64,000 nucleotides of DNA, taken from the NCBI GenBank assembly GCA_963971225.1, contig OZ020267.1, positions 83,813,648-83,877,647 of the forward strand, read 5' to 3'. Both the position numbers and the translations under genes were made by a program. Each line of letters opens with the position of its first letter. The stretch's first letter is position 1. This document shows positions 10,901 to 21,200 of the stretch, in pieces. Source of the DNA: Melieria omissa (taxonomy: Eukaryota > Arthropoda > Insecta > Diptera > Ulidiidae). Below the pieces are notes generated by a model. The model was not told where the DNA came from, searched no databases, and saw only the letters and a list, made by a program, of their open reading frames with translations.

Positions 10901-13542
10901 ATCACTTTTCCACAACGAAATTCTCCTGCATTATTTGAGATAGCGAGAAGATTGACCCCATTTATGAAAGCTCAAAACTCCAGCTAGGTTTTAAGGTTGA
11001 TATTTTTTCTATAAACCTAGAATCATCATATTTTACAAGCATTTTATCGATTTTGCAGTAGGCAGCCATTTAATGTCACTCTTGCGCATCGATCTGTTCA
11101 TGATTGCCGAATAGTAATGAAATTATTGATTTAATTTGATAAAGCTGCAATCTCTAGCTACATTTTAAGGGGTTTTTTATTAACGTAACCCATACCGTTT
11201 GGAATCTATAAGCACTTTAGTGGTGAGTGTGTATTTTGTAATAGGCAGTTTTTCAATGTTATCCTTGCGCATCGATATGCTCATTATTCCTGAAGGATAA
11301 TGAAAAGTTAGGGACCAATATAGAAAGCATAAGACTCTGGCTAAATTTTAAGGGGTCAATTATTAATATGCACTTATGCATTTGGTGTTGACAAGCATTT
11401 TAGTGGTTGCACCCAAGTAGCAATTTTTTCAAAGTCACCGTTCCAAATCGATTTGTTTTCGAACCTTGGGGTATAGAAGGATGATTGATACCATTATACA
11501 AAGCATACGAGTCTAGCTAAATAATAAGGCATAATATTATTAAAATCCGTTAACGGGTCGAGATTTAACAGCCATAATTTCGATCATGCTGGCGGTGGGA
11601 TATTTTTTTTATTTACCAAATTGGTGAAAGGTGGTCACTCTGGCTTAATTTTGACGCCATTTTGATTAAAGTGATTGTGCGTACTTAGGTTCCACAAGCA
11701 TTTGATTGGTTATATAGATCAGAGGTGCATTCTTTCAATCAGTCGTTGTTGTGACAGCAACAAAGCAACACGTGTGGGGCTGCGCGGATTTTTGTTTTGT
11801 TGCCTCAAGAAATTGTATGTATGAAAAAAAATTAGATGCTTTTATTGTTGTAGTTTTTGTGTTGGCGTTATACATTATATACATTATATTTTTTTCACTT
11901 ATAATTTTAAGGGTCAAGCGAAATGCACAATGTGCTTTCAACTAATTCAATTAATTAAATAATTTGTTTGCATTTTTTGGGCAACTTTACATGTATTGGT
12001 TTTTGCTTTTCCATAAGAAGATTTTTGGCACCCCTGATATAGATGTATCATGTGGTCGATATCACTTTTCCACAACGAAATTCTCCTGCATTATCTGAGA
12101 TAGCGAGAAGATTGACCCCATTTATGAAAGCTCAAAACTCCAGCTAGGTTTTAAGGTTATTATTTTTTCTATAAACCTAGAATCATCATATTTTACAAGC
12201 ATTTTATCGATTTTGCAGTAGGCAGCCATTTAATGTCACTCTTGCGCATCGATCTGTTCATGATTGCCTAATAGTAATCAAATTATTGATTTAATTTGAT
12301 AAAGCTGCAATCTCTAGCTACATTTTAAGGGTTTTTTTATTAACGTAACCCATACCGTTTGGAATCTATAAGCACTTTAGTGGTGAGTGTGTATTTTGTA
12401 ATAGGCAGTTTTTCAATGTTATCCTTGCGGATCGATATGCTCATTATTCCTGAAGGATAATGAAAAGTTAGGGACCAATATAGAAAGCATAAGACTCTGG
12501 CTAAATTTTAAGGGGTCAATTATTAATATGCACTTATGCATTTGGTGTTGACAAGCATTTTAGTGGTTGCACCCAAGTAGCAATTTTTTCAAAGTCACCG
12601 TTCCAAATCGATTTGCTTTCGAACCTTGGGGTATAGAAGGATGATTGATACCATTATAGAAAGCATACGAGTCTAGCTAAATAATAAGGCATAATATTAT
12701 TAAAATCCGTTAACGGGTCGAGATTTAACAGCCATAATTTCGATCATGCTGCCGGGGGGATATTTTTTTTATTTACCAAATTGGTGAAAGGTGGTCACTC
12801 TGGCTTAATTTTGACGCCATTTTGATTAAAGTGATTGTGCGTACTTAGGTTCCACAAGCATTTGATTGATTATATAGATCAGAGGTGCATTCTTTCAATC
12901 AGTCGTTGTTGTGACAGCAACGAAGCAACACGTGTGGGGGCTGCGCGGATTTTTGTTTTGTTGCCTCAAGAAATTGTATGTATGAAAAAAAATTAGATGC
13001 TTTTGTTGTTGTAGTTTTTGTGTGAATGCTTTTTTGTGTTGGCGATTGGTTGGCCTTTCGGCAATGACAAATGGGAACATAATATTTTTTTCACTTATAA
13101 TTTTAAGGGTCAAGCGAAATGCACAATGTGCTTTCAACTAATTCAATTAATTAAATAATTTGTTTGCATTTTTTTTGGACAACTTTACATGTATTGGTTT
13201 TTGCTTTTCCATAAGAAGATTTTGGGCACCCCTGATATAGATGTATCATGTGGTCGATATCACTTTTCCACAACGAAATTCTCCTGCATTATCTGAGATA
13301 GCGAGAAGATTGACCCCATTTATGAAAACTCAAAACTCCAGCTAGGTTTTAAGGTTATTATTTTTTCTATAAACCTAGAATCATCATATTTACAAGCATT
13401 TTATCGATTTTGCAGTAGGCAGCCATTTAATGTCACTCTTGCGCATCGATCTGTTCATGATTGCCTAATAGTAATCAAATTATTGATTTAATTTGACAAA
13501 GCTGCAATCTCTAGCTACATTTTAAGGGGTTTTTTATTAACG

Positions 13543-13557
13543 TAACCCATACCGTTT
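13543..13557 (+). repeat. Target-site duplication, left copy, of the LOA-like LINE
   Basis: TAACCCATACCGTTT, identical to 18194-18208. In undisturbed monomers this target occurs once, at the A/B subrepeat boundary. The first bases, TAACC, also match the element's CCTAA tail, so the true duplication could be up to 5 bp shorter. Confidence 0.9.
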
Positions 13558-13569
13558 TTTTTTTTTTAA

Positions 13570-14487
13570 TACGAAAAGAAGCAGGCGGCGATTTCTGGTG
13601 CTACGACATCGACTACTGCAGCAACGCCTGGAGACAGCGCCACTGCTGCACAGTCGACTAGTGGTACAGCAACGGCGGCAAAGCCTGGTATTAGGGCCAC
13701 GGCCGCTACAGCTGTACGACCGGACAGAGGAGGGGCGGCGAAGCCTGGAAACAGTGCCACGGCTGCCTCGTCAGTACGGAAGGCTGATCAGAAGCCATCC
13801 ACCTCGACAAAGCCCACTTCCACCGCAGTGGAAAAGGCGGTCAAACGGGGTAGATCGGGGGACGATCAGCCTACAGGGGAGGGGAAAAGGCTGAAACCCT
13901 CAGCGAGCTTCTCCTCTCCACAGGAGCTACAGATTGCCGTAGTGGACCGGAGCGATCCCGATGGGAAAATTCGTCCGGAAAACTGGCTCTCTGTTGAGGC
14001 GCGCATTCTGCGAGCGATGCTCGGGGCGGCGGACGACGAGATCGACTTCGACGGCGCTGGCTGGCAGAGGGGCGTAAAGATCGTCGGCTGTGGCAACAGG
14101 CAGTCACTTGACTTCCTGGTGCGCACGATCGGCGGTCTTGAGCCTCTCTGGCAGGGGGCAAAACTCGAGGTTATACCTCGCGACCGATTGCCTCTCCGAC
14201 CTATCGTAACACTGTGGGTCCCCCCTCCAGTCATGGAGGATGCCGACACGTTGAAGCCGATAGGTCGGCAGAACAGCGGCCTTAACACTGGAGAGTGGAG
14301 AGTAATTTCCTCCACTACTAGCAAAAACGAGACGGGTAAGGACCTCGTGGTCGCTGTTGACCAACCGTCCTTTAGTCATCTACGAGACTCCTCTGGTATT
14401 GTCAAGTTCGGTTTGGGTTCCTTGAAAGCTCGTTTCCCCAATAAGGAGCGTGCCACACAGGGAAAGGCTGAAGGTAGTGCAGATTAA
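13570..14487 (+). CDS. LINE ORF1 protein, 5'-truncated (DUF4780-like)
   Basis: The frame is open for 305 codons from just after a TAA at 13567 to TAA at 14485-14487. There is no ATG in its first part; position 13828 is GTG. The initiator has therefore been lost to 5' truncation. The N-terminal 85 or so residues are low-complexity and rich in Ala, Thr, Ser and Pro, followed by a basic patch (KRGRS...GKRLK). From about residue 119 to 290 the sequence looks like the DUF4780 domain: VVDRSDPDGKI..ENW, W..G.KIVGC, KLEVIPRD..PLRPIVTLWVPPP. DUF4780 is found in ORF1-type proteins of insect LINEs and presumably serves RNA binding in the retrotransposon particle. No CCHC zinc knuckle is seen. The domain call is from memory of the family and was not searched. 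It overlaps ORF2. Confidence 0.8.
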   Translation, partial: YEKKQAAISGATTSTTAATPGDSATAAQSTSGTATAAKPGIRATAATAVRPDRGGAAKPGNSATAASSVRKADQKPSTSTKPTSTAVEKAVKRGRSGDDQPTGEGKRLKPSASFSSPQELQIAVVDRSDPDGKIRPENWLSVEARILRAMLGAADDEIDFDGAGWQRGVKIVGCGNRQSLDFLVRTIGGLEPLWQGAKLEVIPRDRLPLRPIVTLWVPPPVMEDADTLKPIGRQNSGLNTGEWRVISSTTSKNETGKDLVVAVDQPSFSHLRDSSGIVKFGLGSLKARFPNKERATQGKAEGSAD

Positions 14488-17400
14488 CCTGCACCACTCT
14501 AAGGCCGCCACCCACGATCTTATGCAATTCCTGGAGGAGGAGGAGGTTGACTTGGCCTTAATCCAGGAACCCTGGCTCGTCAGAGACAGTGTTTGTGGAT
14601 TGGGGTCAAGTCAATTCAGAGTACTTCATTCGCGTGGTGAAGGTAAGATACGAGCCTGTATTGTTTATAGAAAGTACATTAATATGTTTCTCTTGTCTCA
14701 ATACAGTACTGGTGACCTGTGTGTGGCTGCATGTGAGCGAATGGAGGGGCATGACCTTATCCTTTCGTCCGCATACATGCCATTCGAAGGAGAGGAACCA
14801 CCGCCAAAGGAGGTCCGGGACCTTGTTGCGCACGCCCGATCACGGAGACTTGATCTCATCATCGGGTGTGACGCCAACGCACATCACGTTCAGTGGGGGA
14901 GTTCCGGCACCAACAGCAGGGGTGAGTCCATTTTTGAGTTTCTTCTTAATTCTAACCTTATGCTATGTAATCGGGGCAATACGCCAACCTTCCATAACAG
15001 GGTTAGGGAAGAAGTTATAGATATAACCTTGGTTACCGACTCTAGTACCATCTCTGTGGTCGACTGGAAGGTACTGACGGAATGTTCGTTTTCGGACCAC
15101 AACCGGATAGTCTTTTCCGTGGCCATGAAGGTGGGGAGTCCACCAGCCTATAGGAATCCGAGAAAGACTAACTGGCCTAGATTCAGTGCACTAGTTTCCG
15201 AAAAACTGGCGTCGCGCAAGGCGACAGCTACCTTTGAAAGAAACAACATTGACAGGTCAGTTAGTCTTTTAACGAAAGTTCTTAATACATCTTTCAAGAA
15301 ATCGTGTCCAAAAAGTCGAGCTCCACGGAAAACCAACGCAGTTTGGTGGACCCCAGAGCTAAGACAACTGAGGACAGATACTAGGCGTCTCTTCAATAAG
15401 GCTAAGCTTAGTCAAACTGAAGAAGACTGGGGAGCCTACAAGGCTAGCTTTAATAAGTTTAAGAAAACTATTAGGGCGGCTAAGCGGGATGATTGGAGGA
15501 ATTACTGTGAATCCCTCGACAATGTTAACGAGGCCGCCAGACTCCGTAAGGTGCTAGCCGGGGTTTCACACACCCCTGGCAGCATCAGGAAATCTGATGG
15601 ATCATGGACGGAGTCGAGGGAGGAACTTCTTGAGATCCTCATGAACACTCACTTTCCTGGATGCACGGATGTTGCTGAGGCGACCACGTCGCATAGGCAA
15701 CAAACACCGCAACCGGATGGTCTAGTTCAGAGGATAATTAGCGAAGCCATGGGCTTCGTGGCATGGGCAATTGACTCCTTCAGCCCGTATAAATCCCCGG
15801 GCCCTGATGGTGTCATTCCTGCTATGCTACAATGGTCTAAGGAGGCGGTGGTTAAGGTCCTGACGAGAATCTTTCGTGGATCTCTCCAACAAGGATATGT
15901 CCCACGTGCCTGGAAGGAGGTTAGGGTGGTGTTCATTCCCAAAGCAGGGAAAGTGAACCACTTAACAGCAAAAGATTACAGACCGATCAGCCTTTCATCG
16001 TTCTTACTTAAGACTCTTGAACGGCTGGTAGACGTCTATATTAGAGAAGTGGCACAGTCCAGAGGACTCTGCAAGGCGCAACATGCGTATTGCAGGGGAA
16101 AATCTGTCGACAGCGCCCTGCATGAGGTCGTTCAGACGATCGAAAGATCGCTGAACTCTAAGGAGTACACGTTAGCCGCTTTCCTCGATATCGAGGGAGC
16201 CTTTAATAACGTTACCTTGGAGGCTATAATCAACGCACTTAGAAAGTTCGAAGTTCATGAGAAGGTGGTAAAGTGGACCAGTGACATGCTCAGTAGCAGA
16301 AGGGTCCACTCTAACCTAGGCCTGTGCGCAGTGAGGAAACTTACTACAAGGGGCACACCACAAGGGGGTGTTCTTTCGCCTCTGCTGTGGCTCCTTGTAG
16401 TAAATAGCATCCTCGAGATCTTCGAAACCAGGAGGCTACGAGTAGTAGCATATGCAGACGACGTCACTATCCTGATCCCTGGAAGATTCCTGTCCACAAT
16501 CAGTGATCTCATGGAGTCTGCTCTAAAGGAACTTTCCAGGTGGGCAGAGCTTAACGGTCTAGTTGTTAATCCCTCTAAGACTGTTTTGGTACTGTTCACC
16601 CGGAAATACAAAATACCGAAGTTTGAGCTGCCTAAACTTGGCGGCACTACTCTCACCCTATCACCCGAGGCTAAATACCTTGGCACCATACTTGACTCCA
16701 AGCTCTCTTGGGGGCGCAATGTGGAAGAGCGGGTGAAAAAGAGCCTGAATGCTTTTTACATTTGTAAAAGGACTTTCGGGAAAAAGTGGGGATTGCAGCC
16801 GACTATCGTTCATTGGATGTACACTGCGATTATACGGCCGATCCTAAGTTACGGAGCCATTGTCTGGTGGCCGGCTACGGGCACCAAGACCGTGGTAACG
16901 AAACTGACGAAGGTGCAGAGACTAGCGGCTATGGGAATAGCAGGCACTGTCAAAAGCACCCCCCAGGCCGGGCTGGAGGTGATCTTGCACCTCCACCCGA
17001 TTGAGCAGTTCATTAAGTGTTGCGCTGCTAAAGGCGCTCTCAGATTGAGGGAAGCCAACTTGTGGAGGCAACACGCTTATGGGCACTCTGGAATTCTAAA
17101 GTCTTTCGCGAAGCCGGATATCGGTTATCAGGTGGATTCCTGCACGGACTATCTGATCCCATACCTGGATTTCGACACGCGAGCACTAGCCTCATATCCC
17201 ACAAGGGAGGAATGGGAGGTGACAGGTGCGATGAGAGACGCTTCTATCACCGTTTTCACCGACGGCTCCAAAATGGAGGAAGGTACTGGTGCTGGTCTCT
17301 ACTCCGATGTACTGCAGACACGCATGTCATTCAGACTGCCGGACCTCTGCAGTATTTTCCAAGCAGAGATATATGCAATTTGGAAGGCTGCCGAACTTAT

Positions 17401-18082
17401 CCGTGACAGTGGGCTACCACCCACAGATGTCACAATTTTCGTGGATAGTCAGGCGGCGCTTAGGGCACTGGAATCAGTTGTTGTGAAATCAAAGGTAGTG
17501 CAGAGGTGTCGCACCGCACTTCAAGGCATTGGGCACCACCACTGTTGGGTTCCGGGCCACTCAGGAGTGGCAGGGAACGAAGCAGCGGACGAGATGGCAA
17601 GAAAAGGGGTGGCTTTGTCTGCCACCGAAGTGGATACCTCTGTGTTTCCTCCGATATCTGCCCTGTACATGTATATTGACAGGTTGACCAAAAAGGAAAT
17701 TGAGTCGTCATGGCGTACCAGGACCGACTGCGGCACCTGCCGGGCACTGTGGCCCTCCCTCTCTTTGACGAAAACACGATTCGTACTATCTCTGAGTCGT
17801 ACCTCTATTCGACAGCTCGTTGGAGTCATCACCGGACACTGCGCTATTGGATCTATGCTTACCAAATGGCGCCTCTCGTCCGGTGATGTCTGCCGTAGCT
17901 GTGGAGATGAAGAAGAAGTAGAAACGATACAACACTTCCTGTGCCACTGCCCGGCTCTGCAGGAACGCCGACTCCGCACCTTGGGGTCAAGGTTCCTGAC
18001 AGACCTGGCTTGCGCAGCGAAAGTCGAAATCTCGAATCTGCTCTCCTTCATTAAGAGGTCGAACTGGTTTCCCCTTGACTGA
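14450..18082 (+). CDS. LINE ORF2 polyprotein: AP endonuclease / reverse transcriptase / RNase H
   Basis: An uninterrupted 1210-codon frame; residue numbers count from GTG 14450. AP-like endonuclease, about 8-225: QINLHHSKAA (N12), QEPW (E40), SAYMPFE (107-113), CDANAHH (140-146) and SDH (215-217). Reverse transcriptase, about 445-760: SPGPDGV, IPKAGK, DYRPISL, DIEGAFNNV (catalytic D580), RGTPQGGVLSP and AYADD (D670, D671). RNase H, about 933-1052: FTDGSK (D938), QAEIYAI (E973), FVDSQAAL (D999) and GNEAAD (D1047), all four acidic residues present. C-terminal finger: C1148, C1151, H1162, C1167. The enzyme would nick target DNA, prime cDNA synthesis from the nick and remove the RNA strand. The frame is open from 14426 with no ATG before 14522, inside the endonuclease domain. 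Translation therefore probably depends on the overlapping ORF1, lying in the +1 frame relative to it, by frameshift or reinitiation. Confidence 0.95.
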   Translation: MPHRERLKVVQINLHHSKAATHDLMQFLEEEEVDLALIQEPWLVRDSVCGLGSSQFRVLHSRGEGKIRACIVYRKYINMFLLSQYSTGDLCVAACERMEGHDLILSSAYMPFEGEEPPPKEVRDLVAHARSRRLDLIIGCDANAHHVQWGSSGTNSRGESIFEFLLNSNLMLCNRGNTPTFHNRVREEVIDITLVTDSSTISVVDWKVLTECSFSDHNRIVFSVAMKVGSPPAYRNPRKTNWPRFSALVSEKLASRKATATFERNNIDRSVSLLTKVLNTSFKKSCPKSRAPRKTNAVWWTPELRQLRTDTRRLFNKAKLSQTEEDWGAYKASFNKFKKTIRAAKRDDWRNYCESLDNVNEAARLRKVLAGVSHTPGSIRKSDGSWTESREELLEILMNTHFPGCTDVAEATTSHRQQTPQPDGLVQRIISEAMGFVAWAIDSFSPYKSPGPDGVIPAMLQWSKEAVVKVLTRIFRGSLQQGYVPRAWKEVRVVFIPKAGKVNHLTAKDYRPISLSSFLLKTLERLVDVYIREVAQSRGLCKAQHAYCRGKSVDSALHEVVQTIERSLNSKEYTLAAFLDIEGAFNNVTLEAIINALRKFEVHEKVVKWTSDMLSSRRVHSNLGLCAVRKLTTRGTPQGGVLSPLLWLLVVNSILEIFETRRLRVVAYADDVTILIPGRFLSTISDLMESALKELSRWAELNGLVVNPSKTVLVLFTRKYKIPKFELPKLGGTTLTLSPEAKYLGTILDSKLSWGRNVEERVKKSLNAFYICKRTFGKKWGLQPTIVHWMYTAIIRPILSYGAIVWWPATGTKTVVTKLTKVQRLAAMGIAGTVKSTPQAGLEVILHLHPIEQFIKCCAAKGALRLREANLWRQHAYGHSGILKSFAKPDIGYQVDSCTDYLIPYLDFDTRALASYPTREEWEVTGAMRDASITVFTDGSKMEEGTGAGLYSDVLQTRMSFRLPDLCSIFQAEIYAIWKAAELIRDSGLPPTDVTIFVDSQAALRALESVVVKSKVVQRCRTALQGIGHHHCWVPGHSGVAGNEAADEMARKGVALSATEVDTSVFPPISALYMYIDRLTKKEIESSWRTRTDCGTCRALWPSLSLTKTRFVLSLSRTSIRQLVGVITGHCAIGSMLTKWRLSSGDVCRSCGDEEEVETIQHFLCHCPALQERRLRTLGSRFLTDLACAAKVEISNLLSFIKRSNWFPLD

Positions 18083-18120
18083 GACTATTGGTTGGCTCCA
18101 GAACACCATAAGAAGGGATT

Positions 18121-18168
18121 CACAATGGGCCATTGTGGCCTCCGAGTGGAAGTGCGGTCCTGCCGCAC
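18121..18168 (+). other. Two hairpins in the LINE 3'UTR
   Basis: CACAATGG (18121-18128) pairs with CCATTGTG (18130-18137), a near-perfect palindrome with one central base. GTGCGG (18152-18157) pairs with CCGCAC (18163-18168) around a 5-base loop. Both lie between the ORF2 stop and the tail repeats, where many LINE reverse transcriptases recognise their own RNA. The role is inferred from position. Confidence 0.5.
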
Positions 18169-18181
18169 ACACCTTTCCCTA

Positions 18182-18196
18182 CCTAACCTAACCTAA
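18182..18196 (+). repeat. (CCTAA)3 3' tail of the LOA-like LINE
   Basis: Three CCTAA units, preceded by a partial CCCTA and running straight into the target duplication, with which the last TAA is shared. The element has a pentamer tail instead of poly(A). The unit is the complement of TTAGG, the ancestral insect telomere repeat. Confidence 0.85.
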
Positions 18197-18208
18197 CCCA
18201 TACCGTTT
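18194..18208 (+). repeat. Target-site duplication, right copy, of the LOA-like LINE
   Basis: TAACCCATACCGTTT, identical to 13543-13557. The satellite continues immediately afterwards in the correct phase (GGAATCTATAAGC), so no target sequence was lost. Confidence 0.9.
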
Positions 18209-21200
18209 GGAATCTATAAGCACTTTAGTGGTGAGTGTGTATTTTGTAATAGGCAGTTTTTCAATGTTATCCTTGCGCATCGATATGCTCATTATTCCTG
18301 ACGGATAATGAAAATGTAGCGACCAATCTAGAAAGCATAAGACTCTGGCTAAATTTTAAGGGGTCAATTATTAATATGCACTTATGCATTTGGTGTTGAC
18401 AAGCATTTTAGTGGTTGCACCCAAGTAGCAATTTTTTCAAAGTCACCGTTCCAAATCGATTTGCTTTCGAACCTTGGGGTATAGAAGGATGATTGATACC
18501 ATTATAGAAAGCATACGAGTCTAGCTAAATAATAAGGCATAATATTATTAAAATCCGTTAACGGGTCGAGATTTAACAGCCATAATTTCGATCATGCTGG
18601 CGGTGGGATATTTTTTTATTTACCAAATTGGTGAAAGGTGGTCACTCTGGCATAATTTTGACGCCATTTTGATTAAAGTGATTGTGCGTACTTAGGTTCC
18701 ACAAGCATTTGATTGGTTATATAGATCAGAGGTGCATTCTTTCAATCAGTCGTTGTTGTGACAGCAACGAAGCAACACGTGTGGGGGCTGCGCGGATTTT
18801 TGTTTTGTTGCCTCAAGAAATTGTATGTATGAAAAAAAATTAGATGCTTTTGTTGTTGTAGTTTTTGTGTGAATGCTTTTTTGTGTTGGCGATTGGTTGG
18901 CCTTTCGGCAATGACAAATGGGAACATTATATTTTTTTCACTTATAATTTTAAGGGTCAAGCGAAATGCACAATGTGCTTTCAACTAATTCAATTAATTA
19001 AATAATTTGTTTGCATTTTTTTTGGGCAACTTTACATGTATTGGTTTTTGCTTTTCCATAAGAAGATTTTGGGCACCCCTGATATAGATGTATCATGTGG
19101 TCGATATCACTTTTCCACAACGAAATTCTCCTGCATTATCTGAGATAGCGAGAAGATTGACCCCATTTATGAAAGCTCAAAACTCCAGCTAGGTTTTAAG
19201 GTTATTATTTTTTCTATAAACCTAGAATCATCATATTTTACAAGCATTTTATCGATTTTGCAGTAGGCAGCCATTTAATGTCACTCTTGCGCATCGATCT
19301 GTTCATGATTGCCTAATAGTAATCAAATTATTGATTTAATTTGATAAAGCTGCAATCTCTAGCTACATTTTAAGGGGTTTTTTATTAACGTAACCCATAC
19401 CGTTTGCAATCTATAAGCACTTTAGTGGTGAGTGTGTATTTTGTAATAGGCAGTTTTTCAATGTTATCCTTGCGCATCGATATGCTCATTATTCCTGACG
19501 GATAATGAAAAGGTAGGGACCAATAAAGAAAGCATGAGACTCTGGCTAAATTGTAAGGGGTCAATTATTAATATGCACTTATGCATTTGGTGTTGACAAG
19601 CATTTTAGTGGTTGCACCCAAGTAGCAATTTTTTCAAAGTCACCGTTCCAAATCGATTTGCTTTCGAACCTTGGGGTATAGAAGGATGATTGATACCATT
19701 ATAGAAAGCATACGAGTGTAGCTAAATAATAAGGCATAATATTATTAAAATCCGTTAACGGGTCGAGATTTAACAGCCATAATTTCGATCATGCTGCCGG
19801 TGGGATATTTTTTTTATTTACCAAATTGGTGAAAGGTGGTCACTCTGGCTTAATTTTGACGCCATTTTGATTAAAGTGATTGTGCGTACTTAGGTTCCAC
19901 AAGCATTTGATTGATTATATAGATCAGAGGTGCATTCTTTCAATCAGTCGTTGTTGTGACAGCAACGAAGCAACACGTGTGGGGGCTGCGCGGATTTTTG
20001 TTTTGTTGCCTCAAGAAATTGTATGTATGAAAAAAAATTAGATGCTTTTGTTGTTGTAGTTTTTGTTTTGGCGATTGGTTGGCCTTTCGGCAATGACAAA
20101 TGGGAACATTATATTTTTTTCACTTATAATTTTAAGGGTCAAGCGAAATGCACAATGTGCTTCAATTAATTAAATAATTTGTTTGCATTTTTTGGGCAAC
20201 TTTACATGTATTGGTTTTTGCTTTTCCATAAGAAGATTTTGGGCACCCCTGATATAGATGTATCATGTGGTCGATATCACTTTTCCACAACGAAATTCTC
20301 CTGCATTATCTGAGATAGCGAGAAGATTGACCCCATTTATGAAAGCTCAAAACTCCAGCTAGGTTTTAAGGTTATTAGTTTTTCTATAAACCTAGAATCA
20401 TCATATTTTACAAGCATTTTATCGATTTTGCAGTAGGCAGCCATTTAATGTCACTTTTGCGCATCGATCTGTTCATGATTGCGGAATAGTAATCAAATTA
20501 TTGATTTAGTTTGATAAAGCTGCAATCTCTAGCTACATTTTAAGGGGTTTTTTATTAACGTAACCCATACCGTTTGGAATCTATAAGCACTTTAGTGGTG
20601 AGTGTGTATTTTGTAATAGGCAGTTTTTCAATGTTATCTTGCGCATCGATATGCTCATTATTCCTGAAGGATAATGAAAAGGTAGGGACCAATATAGAAA
20701 GCATAAGACTCTGGCTAAATTTTAAGGGGTCAATTATTAATATGCACTTATGCATTTGGTGTTGACAAGCATTTTAGTGGTTGCACCCAAGTAGCAATTT
20801 TTTCAAAGTCACCGTTCCAAATCGATTTGCTTTCGAACCTTGGGGTATAGAAGGATGATTGATACCATTATAGAAAGCATACGAGTCTAGCTAAATAATA
20901 AGGCATAATATTATTAAAATCCGTTAACGGGTCGAGATTTAACAGCCATAATTTCGATCATGCTGGCGGTGGGATATTTTTTTTATTTACCAAATTGGTG
21001 AAAGGTGGTCACTCTGGCATAATTTTGACGCCATTTTGATTAAAGTGATTGTGCGTACTTAGGTTCCACAAGCATTTGATTGGTTATATAGATCAGAGGT
21101 GCATTCTTTCAATCAGTCGTTGTTGTGACAGCAACGAAGCAACACGTGTGGGGGCTGCGCGGATTTTTGTTTTGTTTCCTCAAGAAATTGTATGTATGAA

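Larger units (their letters stand above)
1..13557 (+). repeat. Satellite array block 1 (about 1180-bp monomers, direct)
   Basis: Head-to-tail satellite of about 11.5 copies. The anchor GAGGTGCATT (or its one-base variant) recurs at 1081, 2261, 3442, 4622, 5802, 6983, 8164, 9343, 10525, 11722 and 12882, giving periods of 1180, 1181, 1180, 1180, 1181, 1181, 1179, 1182, 1197 and 1160. The sequence is AT-rich and copies differ by scattered single-base changes and a few indels. Copies up to about 8.2 kb carry TTTCCTC and ATTCTATG, while copies from 10.5 kb carry TTGCCTC and ATTGTATG, so two subfamilies meet here. The 1197 period reflects a 16-bp insertion near 10660. The 1160 period reflects a deletion near 11870 where a short ATACATTAT duplication replaces the usual sequence. 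The block ends at the target-site duplication of the first LINE. It holds no convincing gene. Confidence 0.98.
13558..18193 (+). mobile_element. LOA/R1-group non-LTR retrotransposon, 5'-truncated
   Basis: A 4.6-kb insertion in the satellite, visibly richer in GC than its surroundings. It contains an ORF1 remnant, an overlapping ORF2 (AP endonuclease, reverse transcriptase, RNase H, C-terminal CCHC finger), a 111-bp 3'UTR and a (CCTAA)3 tail, flanked by a 15-bp perfect duplication. The gene order and RNase H fit the LOA, I and R1 clades. The ORF1, which resembles the DUF4780 family and shows no CCHC knuckles, favours LOA. No 5'UTR or ORF1 start codon is present, and a 13-base T tract (13555-13567) forms the left junction. 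ORF2 has no disabling change, so the copy is young, but without its 5' end it is probably dead on its own. Confidence 0.93.

Noticed and set aside
13566..18172. Antisense and alternative-frame ORFs inside the LOA-like LINE (for example 13866-14324, 16255-16719 and 17521-18051 on the minus strand)
   Set aside because: Shadows of the ORF1 and ORF2 reading frames in GC-rich coding DNA, with no domain of their own.
18182..18199. Interstitial telomere tract (TTAGG)n
   Set aside because: Only three units, exactly at the 3' end of a LINE next to its target duplication. They are the element's tail, not a telomere remnant.
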